From positions 4,646,642 to 4,710,641 of the forward strand of contig CM033116.1 of assembly GCA_019321725.1 (NCBI GenBank): a stretch of DNA of 64,000 bases, written 5' to 3'. Below are positions 35,549 through 46,794 of this stretch, piece by piece; position 1 is the first letter of the stretch; each line of letters starts with the position of its first letter. Origin of the DNA: Paulownia fortunei (Eukaryota > Streptophyta > Magnoliopsida > Lamiales > Paulowniaceae). A program made the translations under genes and the position numbers. Under the pieces are notes generated by a model. The model saw only the letters and a list, made by a program, of their open reading frames with translations, ran no database searches and was not told the DNA's origin.

Positions 35549-35880
35549 CTATTGAGAGATAATTGATGAGTTCTTGGAATAAAATTACTTATTTTAGTGT
35601 TTATTTTTTTTGCATGAGAAATATGCATGTAACAATCACGACATATATACTATATGTGGAAGGAGAGGAGTGGAAAGTGTCAAAGTCGGAAATGTTCTTT
35701 TGAAGCAGCAGTACCCCACTGCGTTGAAATTGGAAGGGAACTTATAAAAAAACACGTGTTTTTATGGAGTATGTAGAAAGGGAATTTAGTGCACGTGAGG
35801 AACTAAATTGGTGACGAGTAAAAACACGTGTCCGGAAATGGAGGAAGAGACAGAAGTGGGGCTGCAAAAGGACGGTACAG
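35549..35880 (-). promoter_or_regulatory. DREB gene upstream region with three CACGTG boxes
   Basis: Perfect palindromic G-boxes lie at 35753-35758, 35792-35797 and 35825-35830, all within 78 bases and 205-282 bases upstream of the DREB ATG. A TATA-like tract near 35642-35655 is about 100 bases from the start codon on the minus strand. CACGTG is bound by bHLH (PIF, MYC) and bZIP (ABF) factors, so light, clock or ABA control is a reasonable inference. Confidence 0.6.
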
Positions 35881-37474
35881 GTCCTTTCATCGAGTTGCCT
35901 TTTTGATTGTATTTTATTTTTATTTTAGTAGTATAAATATAATTAATGTATAATTGATATATGTTATTAATTGTAAAATAAAAATAAAATAAAATTTTAA
36001 ATTTATATGAATTTTGATATAATACATATTTCACCCTATATATTATATGTAAATAAAAAAAATATTTATTAATTATTTAAACAACCGAGTACCTGAACGA
36101 CTGGTTCCTAGGTTGGGACTTTTGAATCACTTTGACTTCCAACACAGGAGGTGGGGCAGCTTTGATCCTTCAGGTTGAGCTTTTTACTCCCCAATCAATG
36201 TCGGCGCCTCTCTTCTAGTGAATTTTGGAGTTGACCGGTAGTCTAATACGTTAATATTCTCTTTATCCTAAAAATAAAATTGTCTAATTATTCTTTCTAG
36301 AGAAATGGGGCATTATGACGTCAGATATTATTTAAATACAGTTAATAATTTTGTACTGATTTTAAATAATTATATAAAATTTAAATAAGTAGAAGACTAT
36401 AAAATACAATATATATAACAATAGAGAAAATCACTGATTGCGTACGAATATTACATGGTCAAATGAGGAAATGTTCAAAAAAGAATCGCATTTAATGAAA
36501 ATAGAATAAAAAAGGAAGCGATCGATCAACAAAAATATAAAAATTAAATTTGTTGACAATCTCATACGAACATTAGAACAGAATGAAAATAAAATGATGC
36601 AACAAGTCAACGTTCAATTTCGTACTTTTTCTTAATTTGTAGGCGATATTAAAAATGATATTGTAAAAGGGGGATTAGTCGGTACATTTTGAAATAACTA
36701 TTATTGAACAGTTAATGTAATTACTCTAAATAATTTTAAAAAATTCTAAGTTGATCAAAATTGAATAATTATGGTCAAAATTAGATTCTGACATAGTTTT
36801 AGAAGAAAAGATCTACTTCTGGGAAATAGGACAATTTTCTCCGCGTCGCACAGAAACAATACCCATTCAGTAATCTTACACGTGGAGAGTTATGATCGGA
36901 AGTCTAATTCTCTGATGGACCAGCCCGCCCAAAAAGACGCGGGCCAAACCGATTCAGACAATTGACAATTGACCCGTATCTTAAAAAAATTGGATTTGGT
37001 AAAATCTAATAATGGTTTGGCTATCACACTAAAGTTACAGCCCAAGGAAAGATTAGACTTTACTTTCTATATTCTTCTTCAAAACAAAATTATTTTTTAA
37101 TTCATCGTGAATAGTAGTATATGAATTAATTATTATTTTTATCATTTAAACAATAATTATGACTATAAAATCTCATAGTAATTGGGAGTTTTTATGATCA
37201 GACCAAAAGAGGTTGATACATTGATCGTCTTTTTTAATTAACAAAAAAATAAATAAATAAAATAATTAGACTAGCAGTCTAGCACTTTGGATGGTTGAAC
37301 ACAATGTGATCATCAATCAGGGCCTTATTTGAAATGTTAAAGTTGTAGTGGGCCAGAAAATTGAGATAGGCCCAACAAAACCGGGTCCATAAAAAGGAAG
37401 CCCAACAATGAAAGCCCAGGAGAAAACGCCCGTGGCTGCTAGAGAATTGCATTTTGGATTCAATTTGTATTTTG

Positions 37475-37855
37475 ATGTGTTTGGTTAGTTTGTAAATTTT
37501 TCAAAATATTTTATAAATTATTTAAAAGCTTATAACTCTCAAAAAATATTGGGTAAATTTTTATTGAAAGAGCTTAAAAAATTCAAAAAAATATTATTTG
37601 AGAGCTTATAAAGCTCATAAAAAAAAGTTGGCCACCACATTTTAAAAAAAAAAAAAAATTATTTTAACAAACTTCTTTAACTTTAGTAATTTTAATTACA
37701 AATTTGTCATTACTAACATTTTAAAAGGTGTATCATCTTATTTTATCCAAACATTTCAACAACTTATTTTTAAAATAAGATTTAACATCTTATAAACTCT
37801 TAAAACATCTTATAAAATATAGGAGTTTATAATTTTTTTTAAATAAACTTAGTCA
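37475..37855 (+). repeat. Dispersed AT-rich repeat, copy 1
   Basis: This block shares ordered motifs with 56725-57090: TCAAAATATTTTATAA, TATTTAAAAG, ACATTTTAAAAG, TTTTATCCAAACA and TTATTTTTAAAATAA. The shared order over about 370 bases indicates a common element, probably a MITE. Terminal inverted repeats are weak here. Confidence 0.6.
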
Positions 37856-39876
37856 TTCATCCTGTATATGATCCACGATCAAGTATTTACGTAAGACAAT
37901 ACTTAATACACTTAACATCAATTTGTGATAAAAAATCTAAACTGAGAAAAATCATGTAATAATTACATATCCACACTAAAGACATCGCTAGTTTTATATA
38001 TATATATGCACACATACCTATATATATATATATTTATATATATTCCTCTCTTTTTTATTTTTTATTTGAAATTCTGATTTTGTGAGATGAGATATATTTT
38101 AGAGTGTAGTTGTTTTAATTTTGTCTAGCTCCACAATAATTTATAAAGAAGCGACCATAACTGATATGTTATGCCTAAAGGATTAATAATGACTGGACTT
38201 GAGCTTCAAAAATCATCAAAATCTTCCAATTAGTACACAACAAACAGAATAAAACCATAATTTGGTGCATTCATGGTACAAGGATGTTGTTGGTGGGGCT
38301 TTAAGTCATCTATTGTCCCCAAATTAATTGTCTTGTGATTGGTGTATCATCGTCAATCACAAAATATATATATTTTTTACGATTAATTGAATTTAATTGA
38401 ATCAAGTTTGGATAAAAAATTTGTACAATAGTAACTCTAATATGTGATTATTTATTTTAATTTAAAAGCAGGATGTAATTTTTCCATGTGCATGTGATTG
38501 ATGTGAGCATGACGAAAATTGAGTAAAATTTTTGCAATGAGTCATGCAAGGTGAAAAGGTGGTGGTCCATGAGAACCCACCACATGGTAGTGGGATGAGA
38601 CTGAAGTGAGTGACAAAGTTCTAATGAATAATTAATATCAATTACTATTTCCATGTGAAATTTGACATTGGGACCTCCCAGTCACCTTATGAATGAATTG
38701 AGTACAAACACTGAAATCATGAAAACCATTGAAAACAAATGTAGATTTAATTTGGATTTGGTCTAGTGACGAGGATGCAAAATGGCTACACAATCCAATA
38801 TGAAAATTAACTATTAGTACAAAATAATCTAATTTTTTTTTTCTCTTTAGATTGCATTTGGACGAAAGTATTTGAATTTAAATTTGAAGGGAATTCACTA
38901 TAATAACTCAAGATATGAGTTTAAAATTTTTAATTCAATGTATTATGAGTAGGTACGGAGTATATTATAACTCAAATATATATTGCTAAAAATAGGGATA
39001 GTTATTGAAGCCTTTAGTGTAAATACAAGTATATCATTTCAACATTAGAATTTTTGATTGAAAATTATGGCATTAGTGAAAAAAAATAAAATAAAATCAA
39101 CGAAGATCGAGTTTTGTCCTCACTGGCTCAGGGGTTTGATAATTTTTTTTGAATCAGATTATCCTTAGAGATAATTATATAAACCTCCATGAGGTTTAAT
39201 CCATATACGGGCAGGCCATGTAAAATTTCTAAATTTACATCCAACTCCCCTCAGGGCCCTAACTTTTAATGTCATTTTATGTATACTCTGAACCGTTTGT
39301 TATACCCCATCATTATTATTTTATAAAAATGATAAGTTTTAAATCCTTATATTTGTTCAAATTTATAAAAATATCCCCTAAATTTTGTTTATATTTTATA
39401 CTGACTTTCCTTGAGATTTAATATTCATATCTTATGATAAAATCTTGAAATATACTTGTAATATTAATAAGTGCATTTTAAATTACTTTAGTTAAAATTG
39501 TTATTATTCAGAAAATTAATTAGATATATCTCCTATATTTTATTTTTTCTATTATCTTATCTTCTACTTAAAATAACATGTCCAAAAATAACTTAAAATT
39601 TCTATTCGACATTAAAAAATAAAAAAGAAAACAGACAACAATGTACGTACGTCGAAACAACAACATACATAAAATAAAGCATATATCATCAAAAATTTCA
39701 AAATCTTGATGAGTGCAACTGGTGTGAATGATGTTGGCCATTGCTACAGTGTAATGGATGAATAATTGAAATACAACTTTTGTGGTAAGTGCAGTTGGAT
39801 GCCTTAGGAGTATTGTCTGTCCATCATGTTGTGTTTGTCTCAGTTTCTTTTTTGCCAATGACTCTTCCCTATCACT

Positions 39877-39952
39877 AACCACCACCACCACCACCACCAC
39901 CACCACCACCCCCCCCCACACCCCACCCCTTTTTTTTTTTTTTTTCTTTTTT
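39877..39952 (+). repeat. Compound (ACC)n-polyC-polyT tract
   Basis: About eleven ACC units are followed by a C run, a short CA-rich interruption and a long T run. The open reading frames over it exist only because of the repeat. Confidence 0.92.
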
Positions 39953-41954
39953 CAACAGATGCTATTATGGGCCTTCAACTTTTTGAAAATGCTGATTGCA
40001 TTATCTCCCATTTTTGCAGAGTACTTGGGTGGACAGATACTGATATTCTTTAGGGTTTCCACGTTGATGTGCACGAGGGGTTGGCCTTTTCTGTCGGCAA
40101 ATACCTTGTCTGGACTCTGGATTTCACCTCTTCACCACTCCAAATCTGTGTACTCTTGGATCTCAGGTTCCAATTAAATTAAATTAATTAGGTTTGAAAT
40201 TAAAATGTAATATTGAAATAAAAAAATTGATTCTGTAGTATAATTAACAATGGGAATGAAATTTTTTTAGTGAAAGCACAAAAGAAGACAAGTGACGTTA
40301 TAAGTATGAAAATATAATAAGATAAGTTAGGTATATCAAAAATAGATAATCTTTATATTTCTCCAAAATTATGTAAAGTAAATGATTCTAAAAAAATTCA
40401 CTGTATTTCTTAAAAATGATTAGAAGATAATCAGCTAGAAAAAAAAAAAAGGTAGACTCAATTTTGAGAGAAAAAGAAAAATGAATAGGATAAGAACTGT
40501 TTTTCAACCTCAATAATGAAGCCTTTTATAGAAAAAAAAAAAAGCATCCTGTTGTGGAAAATGAAAAGTTGTTGATGGACAACTTTATATATAATTTTAT
40601 AAATAAATTTAAGATTGTAAATGAATCGAGTACTTTGAGTGGAATTTTTTTAAATTTTATGGCATTAAACTTAAAATCATTGTAACTTTCCAAGCACAAG
40701 TTCATTGTGTTGAAGTAAAAGCTCAAATTAAAAGTACTATTGAGTTCTATATTCCCACACATCAATGCGGTGAATTTTTTTCAATCATCATATTCAAGTA
40801 ATTATCAAAGAAGTATGTATAAGTCTACAACTTGTTCAAGAACACCTAAACAAACATAAGTTTAAAGTCACTAAAGAAATTTGGTTATTAATCAATTCGA
40901 CCAATCACATAGTAAACTTTGTATTATTTATAAATTAAAAAATCATTAAAAAGTAAAAAGTTTGTGACATATCTCAAATATTTGGAAGACTGCACTTAAA
41001 ATCGAGCTCAAATCAAGTATTTGTTGAACCTAACTTGAGTTGGAGTCTCATATAATGACTCATGAGTAAGGTTGTATTCCTCATAGGACAAATGCATTTC
41101 TTGATTGCTTTTCAGTCTTTTTTAAGATTGTCCCAACATAAAGATGAGCCCTCAAGCTAGTCTTGAAATTATCTCTTAAAATATTGGTTTGTGACTAGTA
41201 CTTTTGGGCAACACACCTAAGCGGCAGGCAAGTGAGGTTATATCATCAACTTCATTTATGCATATAGTACTTCAGAGCACATGGGATGTGCATGGAGACA
41301 GGACTAGCAATAGGCTTAGAATTCAGAGATTTCACAAGAAAAAAAGTCTGGTGAGAAAAGTTCTTTCGATTTACTTCTACAAGGAATCAACTGTCATATA
41401 AAACCATCAAAGTAATAGCCCAATTGATCTGACCTAGGTCACGAGTTTGAACTCACTTAGGGTGAACCTATGACGGAGGACGTCAGTCTGACTAATATTA
41501 GGAGTGATGATAACCTAAGTCGTAGTTATGTCCCTCCCCAAACATTTCATAGCAATGGAGGACTCTTAAGATCTTGCCTAAGAAAGTTGTTATAATGGTC
41601 GTTCTAATTTACTTTTAACTTATAAAAATAAAATAAAACGAAGAGCCAGTTGGAAAACTCTTATTTCAAGAAGAATGGCACTAGGGACCCCATTCATTTG
41701 AAAAGCCAAAGTTAAAAGATACAAATGCTGGTTGAGGCCATGGAAAAAAATACAGGGGCTAGTGGGACTTGGTCCCATTAAACAGTACCTTTTCAAATAT
41801 TGCATTTCAGATACTGTCTTGTAAAGGAGAGACTGGCTTCATGGTACAAAGGGGTGTGACACTTGTGACTGTTGAAGTAGACACACAAATAATGTGTGTA
41901 TATATTGACTGGTTCTTGTGAGCCATTTTGCTTCATTAATTTGGTGAAGTGGGG

Positions 41955-42375
41955 ATGGCTGAATTCAAGCATTTGGTGCTGGTGAAGTTCAAGGAGGGCG
42001 TCGCCGTGGAAGATGTTTTGAAAGGAATGGAGAAGCTTGTTTCAGAAATGGATACTGTCAAATCCTTTGTTTGGTTAGTCTAATATGTGAACATTTCTCC
42101 TTATCCATGATCTGATGTCTAAATATTCATGTTTCTATTAAAAATTGTTACTCACTGATTCTTTTTGGTGTCACAGGGGGCAAGACATTGAAAGCCACGA
42201 AATGCTTAGGCAAGGGTTTACGCACGCTTTCTTAATGACATTCGGCAGCAAGGATGATTTCATTGCATTTGTCAGCCATCCTAATCACGTCGAATTTTCA
42301 TCCACCTTTTCCACTGCAATTGAGAAGGCTGTCCTCCTTGATTTCCCAGCTGTTACTGTCAAACCTGCTGCCTGA
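41955..42375 (+). CDS. Stress-responsive A/B-barrel (Dabb) domain protein, HS1-like
   Basis: Two exons (41955-42073 and 42177-42375) with a phase-2 GT..AG intron give 105 residues. The protein starts MAEFKHLVLVKFKEG and continues LVSEMDTVKSFVWGQD, GFTHAFLMTFGSKDDF, FVSHPNHVEF and LLDFPAVTVKP. These are the ordered beta-strand and helix motifs of the Dabb fold, with the conserved KHxVLxKFKE start, the G-T-H strand and the HPxHxxF motif. Length matches Arabidopsis HS1 (about 109 residues), a boiling-stable dimeric protein with antimicrobial activity. Related Dabb proteins include olivetolic acid cyclase, so a catalytic role is conceivable. There is no signal peptide, so it is probably cytosolic. 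Its own function is inferred only from the family. Confidence 0.93.
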
Positions 42376-43178
42376 TTAAAACAATCAGTGGAAAATAAGA
42401 AGCTAATAGTGTATGTGTTAAGTGTGTGTAGTGTGTGTGTTATGTGTGTTCAGGTGCATTTGCACAGTTTCTTGTTTTTGCTAGTGTAATAATGGTTTCA
42501 TGATTTGCTTGTCTGAAGTGACCATTTTGAATTTCCACTACTCTCAGCATTGTATCAGAACTTCTTGTGCATTTATTAATGAATGGGTAGTTCCCATGTA
42601 GCTGGGGCTGAAGCTCCTTTTTTTCTGATAAGCTACAATATCAGTGATGGAAGGAAAAAGTTGAAACTTCTTTTTTGACTTTGTTGCTTCACCAAATCTA
42701 GCTTTGATAATTTGAGAGATAACTCACCTCAATCATTGACAGATTAACAACTCTGTCTGCCACTTGTGACATCTCCTGAAGATGCTAATTACTTCAAAAA
42801 ATTTCAGTTGAAACTATTAACAAGCAGCAGAAGCACACAAAACATAGCCATTGGCTGACAGTGGATTGAAAAAAGGCTGCATTCTGCTTTCATACTGAAA
42901 ACCTGTAGAAGTATATCCAGCTAGCGTGCAAGAATTTTTGTTTTTTTTAAAAAAGGGTTTCTTTTAAGATTAACCAAAAAAAAAGAAGAATACTTCCTTT
43001 TTCTTGGTTTTAAACAGAACCAGGGAATAAGAATAAAGAAGATGCAGAAAGTAGTATAGATCACAAAAGAAAAGCAGATAGATTCTCTGTATTACTCTCC
43101 ATTTTGGCTTTTCATCTCATTCTCCCTGAAGTTTCTTGAGAGTTGAATATCAACAGGAGTAGAAAAAGATCTACAGGA
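42376..43178 (+). other. Dabb gene 3' UTR and spacer to the WAK-associated gene
   Basis: A GT-rich 3' UTR (42400-42460) follows the Dabb stop. The last 150 bases are the probable 5' UTR of the next gene. No other gene is seen. Confidence 0.5.
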
Positions 43179-44091
43179 ATGCAGGGCTTGAAGAAACTCC
43201 ATCTCCTTCAAATCCTTTTCCTTCTGAAGGTCTTCTTTCCAGCATCAGTATCCCAGGAAGCCCCTGTAGGCTATTGTGGGGGCCTTAGAATACAAGCACC
43301 TTTCTTTCATCAAAATCCTTCGCATTCTTCCCTCTTGAGGCGCATGATCCTCTGCAAATCTGAGAAGCTTTACTTTAGGACCTCAATTGGTCTTTTCCAA
43401 ATTTCTTCCATTGACTACACAGATAAACTGCTCACTGTTTCTCACAGTTCATGTTCTTCTACATTTAACTTTGTGTCTCCTCAGCATCTGTCAGCAGGGT
43501 TTCCCCCTCCATCGAGGCCTAACTCGTTAGTTCTCTTGAACTGCTCAAATCAGAGTTCAGATATGTCGCTTTTCCCATGTAATAACACTCAAGAAAGTGG
43601 CTGCTATGGTTCATCAGCTAAGTATGATAAGCAAGAATTAGGAAAAGGGTTATCTTCTTGTTCAGTCATCGATGATGTAGGAAAACTCGAAAAAAGTTTC
43701 CATCCTAAACAGCTGAACTGCACACATTACAGCCGAGTTTTTAAAGGTAGTGAAAATTATGATTTGGGAACAAGGATTTCTTTTGATATTCCTGATCACG
43801 TACCGAATCCTTGCAACGAGTGTGAAAAGCCTGATGGCAATTGTGGCGTTGGATTAAGATGTGTTTGCCATCCAAAAAAATGCAGTGAGTTTATGTTTTT
43901 ACTCAATTAATTCATACTCTATTTTTTTTTTTTCGTACAACGTCCTCTTACTTGTGGTGGTTCATCTGAACATCTGATGCTTTGCAGAGGATAAGGTGAT
44001 TTCAGTTGGAGCAGTTCTGAAGCCATGTGGTAACATACGTTTTTATCTGGTTTTCTTCATCCTAATGATGGGACTCTTCCAGGGATCTTAA
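43179..44091 (+). CDS. Secreted WAK-associated galacturonan-binding protein, kinase-less
   Basis: Two exons (43179-43884 and 43988-44091) with a phase-1 intron give 269 residues. A signal peptide covers about residues 1-26 (MQGLKKLHLLQILFLLKVFF, cleavage near SVSQ). An N-terminal GUB_WAK_bind-type domain contains YCGGLRIQAPF and several Cys. A C-terminal WAK_assoc module holds CSVID, QLNCTHY and the cysteine pattern CNECEKPDGNCGVGLRCVCHPKKC, which is diagnostic of the LRK10L/WAK-like ectodomain. The final exon encodes a hydrophobic tail (FYLVFFILMMGLFQ) that ends almost at once, so the product is probably GPI-anchored or membrane-tethered at the cell wall. No kinase follows. The family binds pectic galacturonans and is linked to wall sensing. 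The ATG at 43179 is chosen because no earlier in-frame ATG exists and the signal peptide begins there. Confidence 0.9.
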
Positions 44092-45239
44092 GGTTGTACG
44101 CAATTCAACTAAGACTATTCTTGATTTCATATAGTTCATTAAAATAAAAGCTTACCTCAGTTAATTCAACTATCAGTATTTCTTTTGTCTGTCTCTTGCT
44201 TTAGCCTGCCTATTCTATGCTGTTATGTGGTTTGCTTGAGCATATTTTGAAAGGTCACGTGTTACATGTTGATACAATGAGACAGAATGATATTCTTTTC
44301 TCTGTAAACTCACCTTATTACCGCAATAACTGATGCGCTAAAAATATGGCCTGTTCATACTATCCTATTTACCACATGAATCTTCATTCTGGGGAAAGAA
44401 ATGTAAGATATTCACACATTTAAGCTGGTCATTGCTTTGGATCCTTTGTCAAAGTTATGCGAAAACTCCATTGAGCTAGTAGTTTATTTCAAATGGTGCA
44501 AACCTATTTTCAGGGGGAGGGGGAGTTTACTGGATATGGTTTCTTGAGAGCACTTAGTCGGTTCATAAAGAGGTTTACAACAGATTCCGAGTTTAGATCC
44601 TTTGTAGACCACTTGTGAACTCACACTTCTCTGTTGTGTTTGGAAGGTTCTTTTGAGTGTACAAGTATGTTTAGTTCGTGTGGTAGGGACAAAAATTTGA
44701 ATTTAATTAGGAGAATCTGGCATGAGGCCATTGCTCTGGTGATCTTATAGAAATGGTATTCGTTGATTTTCAGTATGCGCTAATGACGGACAAGAAGCTC
44801 TTGATCTACAACCGAACATTCAAAATTTGTCTTGCATTGTCCTAATACAGATATAAGATATGGGAACTCTTAGTTTCCATGTATTATGTCCCGCAACCTG
44901 CAAGCCTACTGTTGAGCTAAATCTGAAGGCAAAGGTGCAGATCCACATCTTCTATCTTAGTTCTTGGTGTTACATGATTTTCCCTGAAAAATTCTACAAA
45001 ATTCTAGGGAAATAGATTGTACCAACTCCTTGTCTATAACCATATGAGGAACAGGACACTTGTAAACAACAGAGGTGGTAGGAGCTATATAATTTTGAGT
45101 TTGGCAGCACTTCCAAACAAGCAATCATACATTGAGCTCTCCCACCATTTTCTCTGATCAGTAAAGTAGCTGATCACCATTGTTCAGAAACATCTTTTCT
45201 GTGTTCTTTGACAGAAACCGTGACTTAAATCTCTCAAGT
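44092..45239. other. Spacer between the WAK-associated gene and the paired ORFs
   Basis: No protein domain is recognised on either strand. In particular no receptor-kinase motifs (glycine loop, HRD, DFG) follow the WAK-associated ectodomain, which supports a stand-alone protein. The last few hundred bases may be 3' UTR of the minus-strand ORF. Confidence 0.5.
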
Positions 45240-45641
45240 TTAGTCCAAGATCAACTTGACTAAATTGATCTTGTACCAATTTTGCCAACATATATCCCAC
45301 CTTTCTTGTGGACACTGTTTTAGCATATATATATAGACCTCTTCACTCAACAAAAGAATGCAGACTTTGTAACCGTATTCTCTTTGCTTTTGCCCAGGAA
45401 TCAGCCTCAGAAACTTGTTAACCTGAGACACCGGATCATGTAAAGCAAAAGGCTTGTTGATGCAGATGCTACTCATTATGCTGTCTTTATTCTGAATGCT
45501 CTTTGCTGGTTCTTTATGTGGGGGAACTTGCTCTAACCCTATTTCAATATCTTCTTCTAGAAATTTATCGGCTTTTGCTTCATGATGCCTGGAGAAGATA
45601 CAAAAATGGGCTGAAAGATATAAACACACTAAAGATATCAT
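45240..45641 (-). CDS. Unknown small protein, paralogue 1 of a tandem pair
   Basis: ORF of 133 residues that I do not recognise. It starts MISLVCLYLSAHFCIF, a short hydrophobic stretch. An acidic segment follows (FLEEDIEIG, residues about 27-35) with PPHKEPAKSIQNK. The rest is without clear features. The acidic block and its surroundings clearly match the ORF at 46405-46794, so the two arose by tandem duplication. The sequence at the hydrophobic/acidic boundary resembles a splice acceptor (TTCTCCAG then GC), and the upstream hydrophobic part is poorly conserved between the pair. The true gene may therefore have an upstream exon with this segment intronic. Transcription is unproven; it could be a decayed copy. 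Confidence 0.45.
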   Translation of the reverse strand: MISLVCLYLSAHFCIFSRHHEAKADKFLEEDIEIGLEQVPPHKEPAKSIQNKDSIMSSICINKPFALHDPVSQVNKFLRLIPGQKQREYGYKVCILLLSEEVYIYMLKQCPQERWDICWQNWYKINLVKLILD

Positions 45642-46404
45642 GGTTATGCCTTCTGATAATCAGATTTGGGAGAACAATGTCTGTAACTCTTTATTAGTGT
45701 GAATTTCCATCATCATGATAAAAGTTGTAACTCTTTTTTGTGGCCTGCCTCCATTTTGCATAAATCTCTATAGTCCACTTTTGACTATCATTTTAGAGCA
45801 TGAGACTACCATTTAAGGCATCAAATGCAGAAAAAGAATATAATCTTGCAAATTTAGTTAAGATTACAATAATCTCCTTTTGACCATCTACCTTTTTTCA
45901 TCTTCTTTTTATTATTTTGGTTTTCTCAATTTGCCTCAAATGTATACACATTTGAATAAGGTAAAATGTTTGTAATTCCAACATAACATATCATGGTTCA
46001 AGTTTTGGTCAGCGTAATCTACTAACTTCAAATTTCCTTGACTTTATCAGTATTCTATAAATTATATATTGGGATTGGAAAAATGAGAAATCAACTTAGA
46101 TTTCTGAAATATATAATCCAGAAATAGCAACAAGTCTTGTTGGTTTTGCCTTGGCTGTCATCGTCCTGGAGACTAGAATCAGTACAAGCAACACAGAAGT
46201 AATGAATCGTATATACTATTCATGCATAAACACAAAGTACAGCTTCCATCCATTCTGAAGTTTTCTGGAAAACTGAAAAAAAATAATCAAAATTTAATAA
46301 ATTAATAAATGGAAAAAGATAAAGGAAGAAGAGGAAGATCAATTCCCATCAAACAGATCCCACCATTTTAAGCTGGATTCTTGGCACAACATCTGGTATA
46401 CTAA

Positions 46405-46794
46405 TTAATGAGATACAATGACAAGTTTCTTCACAGTTTTTTCTGATATGGTATTTTCGTCGATCGAAATTACATTTTCAATTTCTGGCTTTTGAGCAGA
46501 GAAAAATCTTATGTTTGCATTTAGACTAGATTGATCTGATATGATCATAAAAAGTTTGTCACTGTATAAGCCTCCTCTCCAGCCTTTCTTGTCTAAATTT
46601 CCTTCATTATGAATGGATTTTGGAGGTTCTTTTTCCAATGGCTCCAGCTCTTGTCCTAACTCAATATCTTCTTCCAGCAATTTGTTGTCCTTGTCTGCTT
46701 CATGTTGCCTGGAAACAATTTGAAACTGAACAGCAAGAAATAAACAGATTTTCATGAGGATTGTGGTACAAAGGAGAAAAAACAGAGAAATCAT
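46405..46794 (-). CDS. Unknown small protein, paralogue 2 of a tandem pair
   Basis: ORF of 129 residues, family not recognised. A hydrophobic N-terminus (MISLFFLLCTTILMKICLFL) could be a signal anchor. It is followed by HEADKDNKLLEEDIELGQE, an acidic stretch, then PLEKEPPKSIHN and a polar tail ending VKKLVIVSH. The similarity with the ORF at 45240-45641 covers the region just upstream of the ATG as well as the acidic block, and weakens toward the C-terminus. As in paralogue 1, TTTCCAG directly before GCAACATGAAGC may be a splice acceptor. It lies about 2.3 kb from the WAK-associated gene on the opposite strand. Conservation of the acidic segment with indels only outside it suggests past or present coding function. 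Confidence 0.45.
   Translation of the reverse strand: MISLFFLLCTTILMKICLFLAVQFQIVSRQHEADKDNKLLEEDIELGQELEPLEKEPPKSIHNEGNLDKKGWRGGLYSDKLFMIISDQSSLNANIRFFSAQKPEIENVISIDENTISEKTVKKLVIVSH

Larger units (their letters stand above)
35881..41954. other. Gene-free AT-rich intergenic region
   Basis: No gene is recognised. Contents include a dispersed repeat at about 37475-37855, (AT)n tracts near 38000-38040, a compound ACC/C/T tract at 39877-39952 and an A-rich run at 40440-40452. A segment at 41430-41460 contains GAGTTTGAACTC, resembling the phrase found in some plant SINE or TRIM remnants, but boundaries are not visible. Confidence 0.5.

Noticed and set aside
39568..40177. ORFs of 117-131 residues around the ACC repeat
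   Set aside because: They depend on the low-complexity tract and show no domain.
41430..41470. tRNA- or SINE-like B-box phrase
   Set aside because: GAGTTTGAACTC is suggestive, but no matching A box, cloverleaf or element boundaries could be found.
43143..43178. Earlier start for the WAK-associated protein
   Set aside because: The codon at 43143 is TTG and the added residues are basic and precede the signal peptide; the ATG at 43179 fits better.
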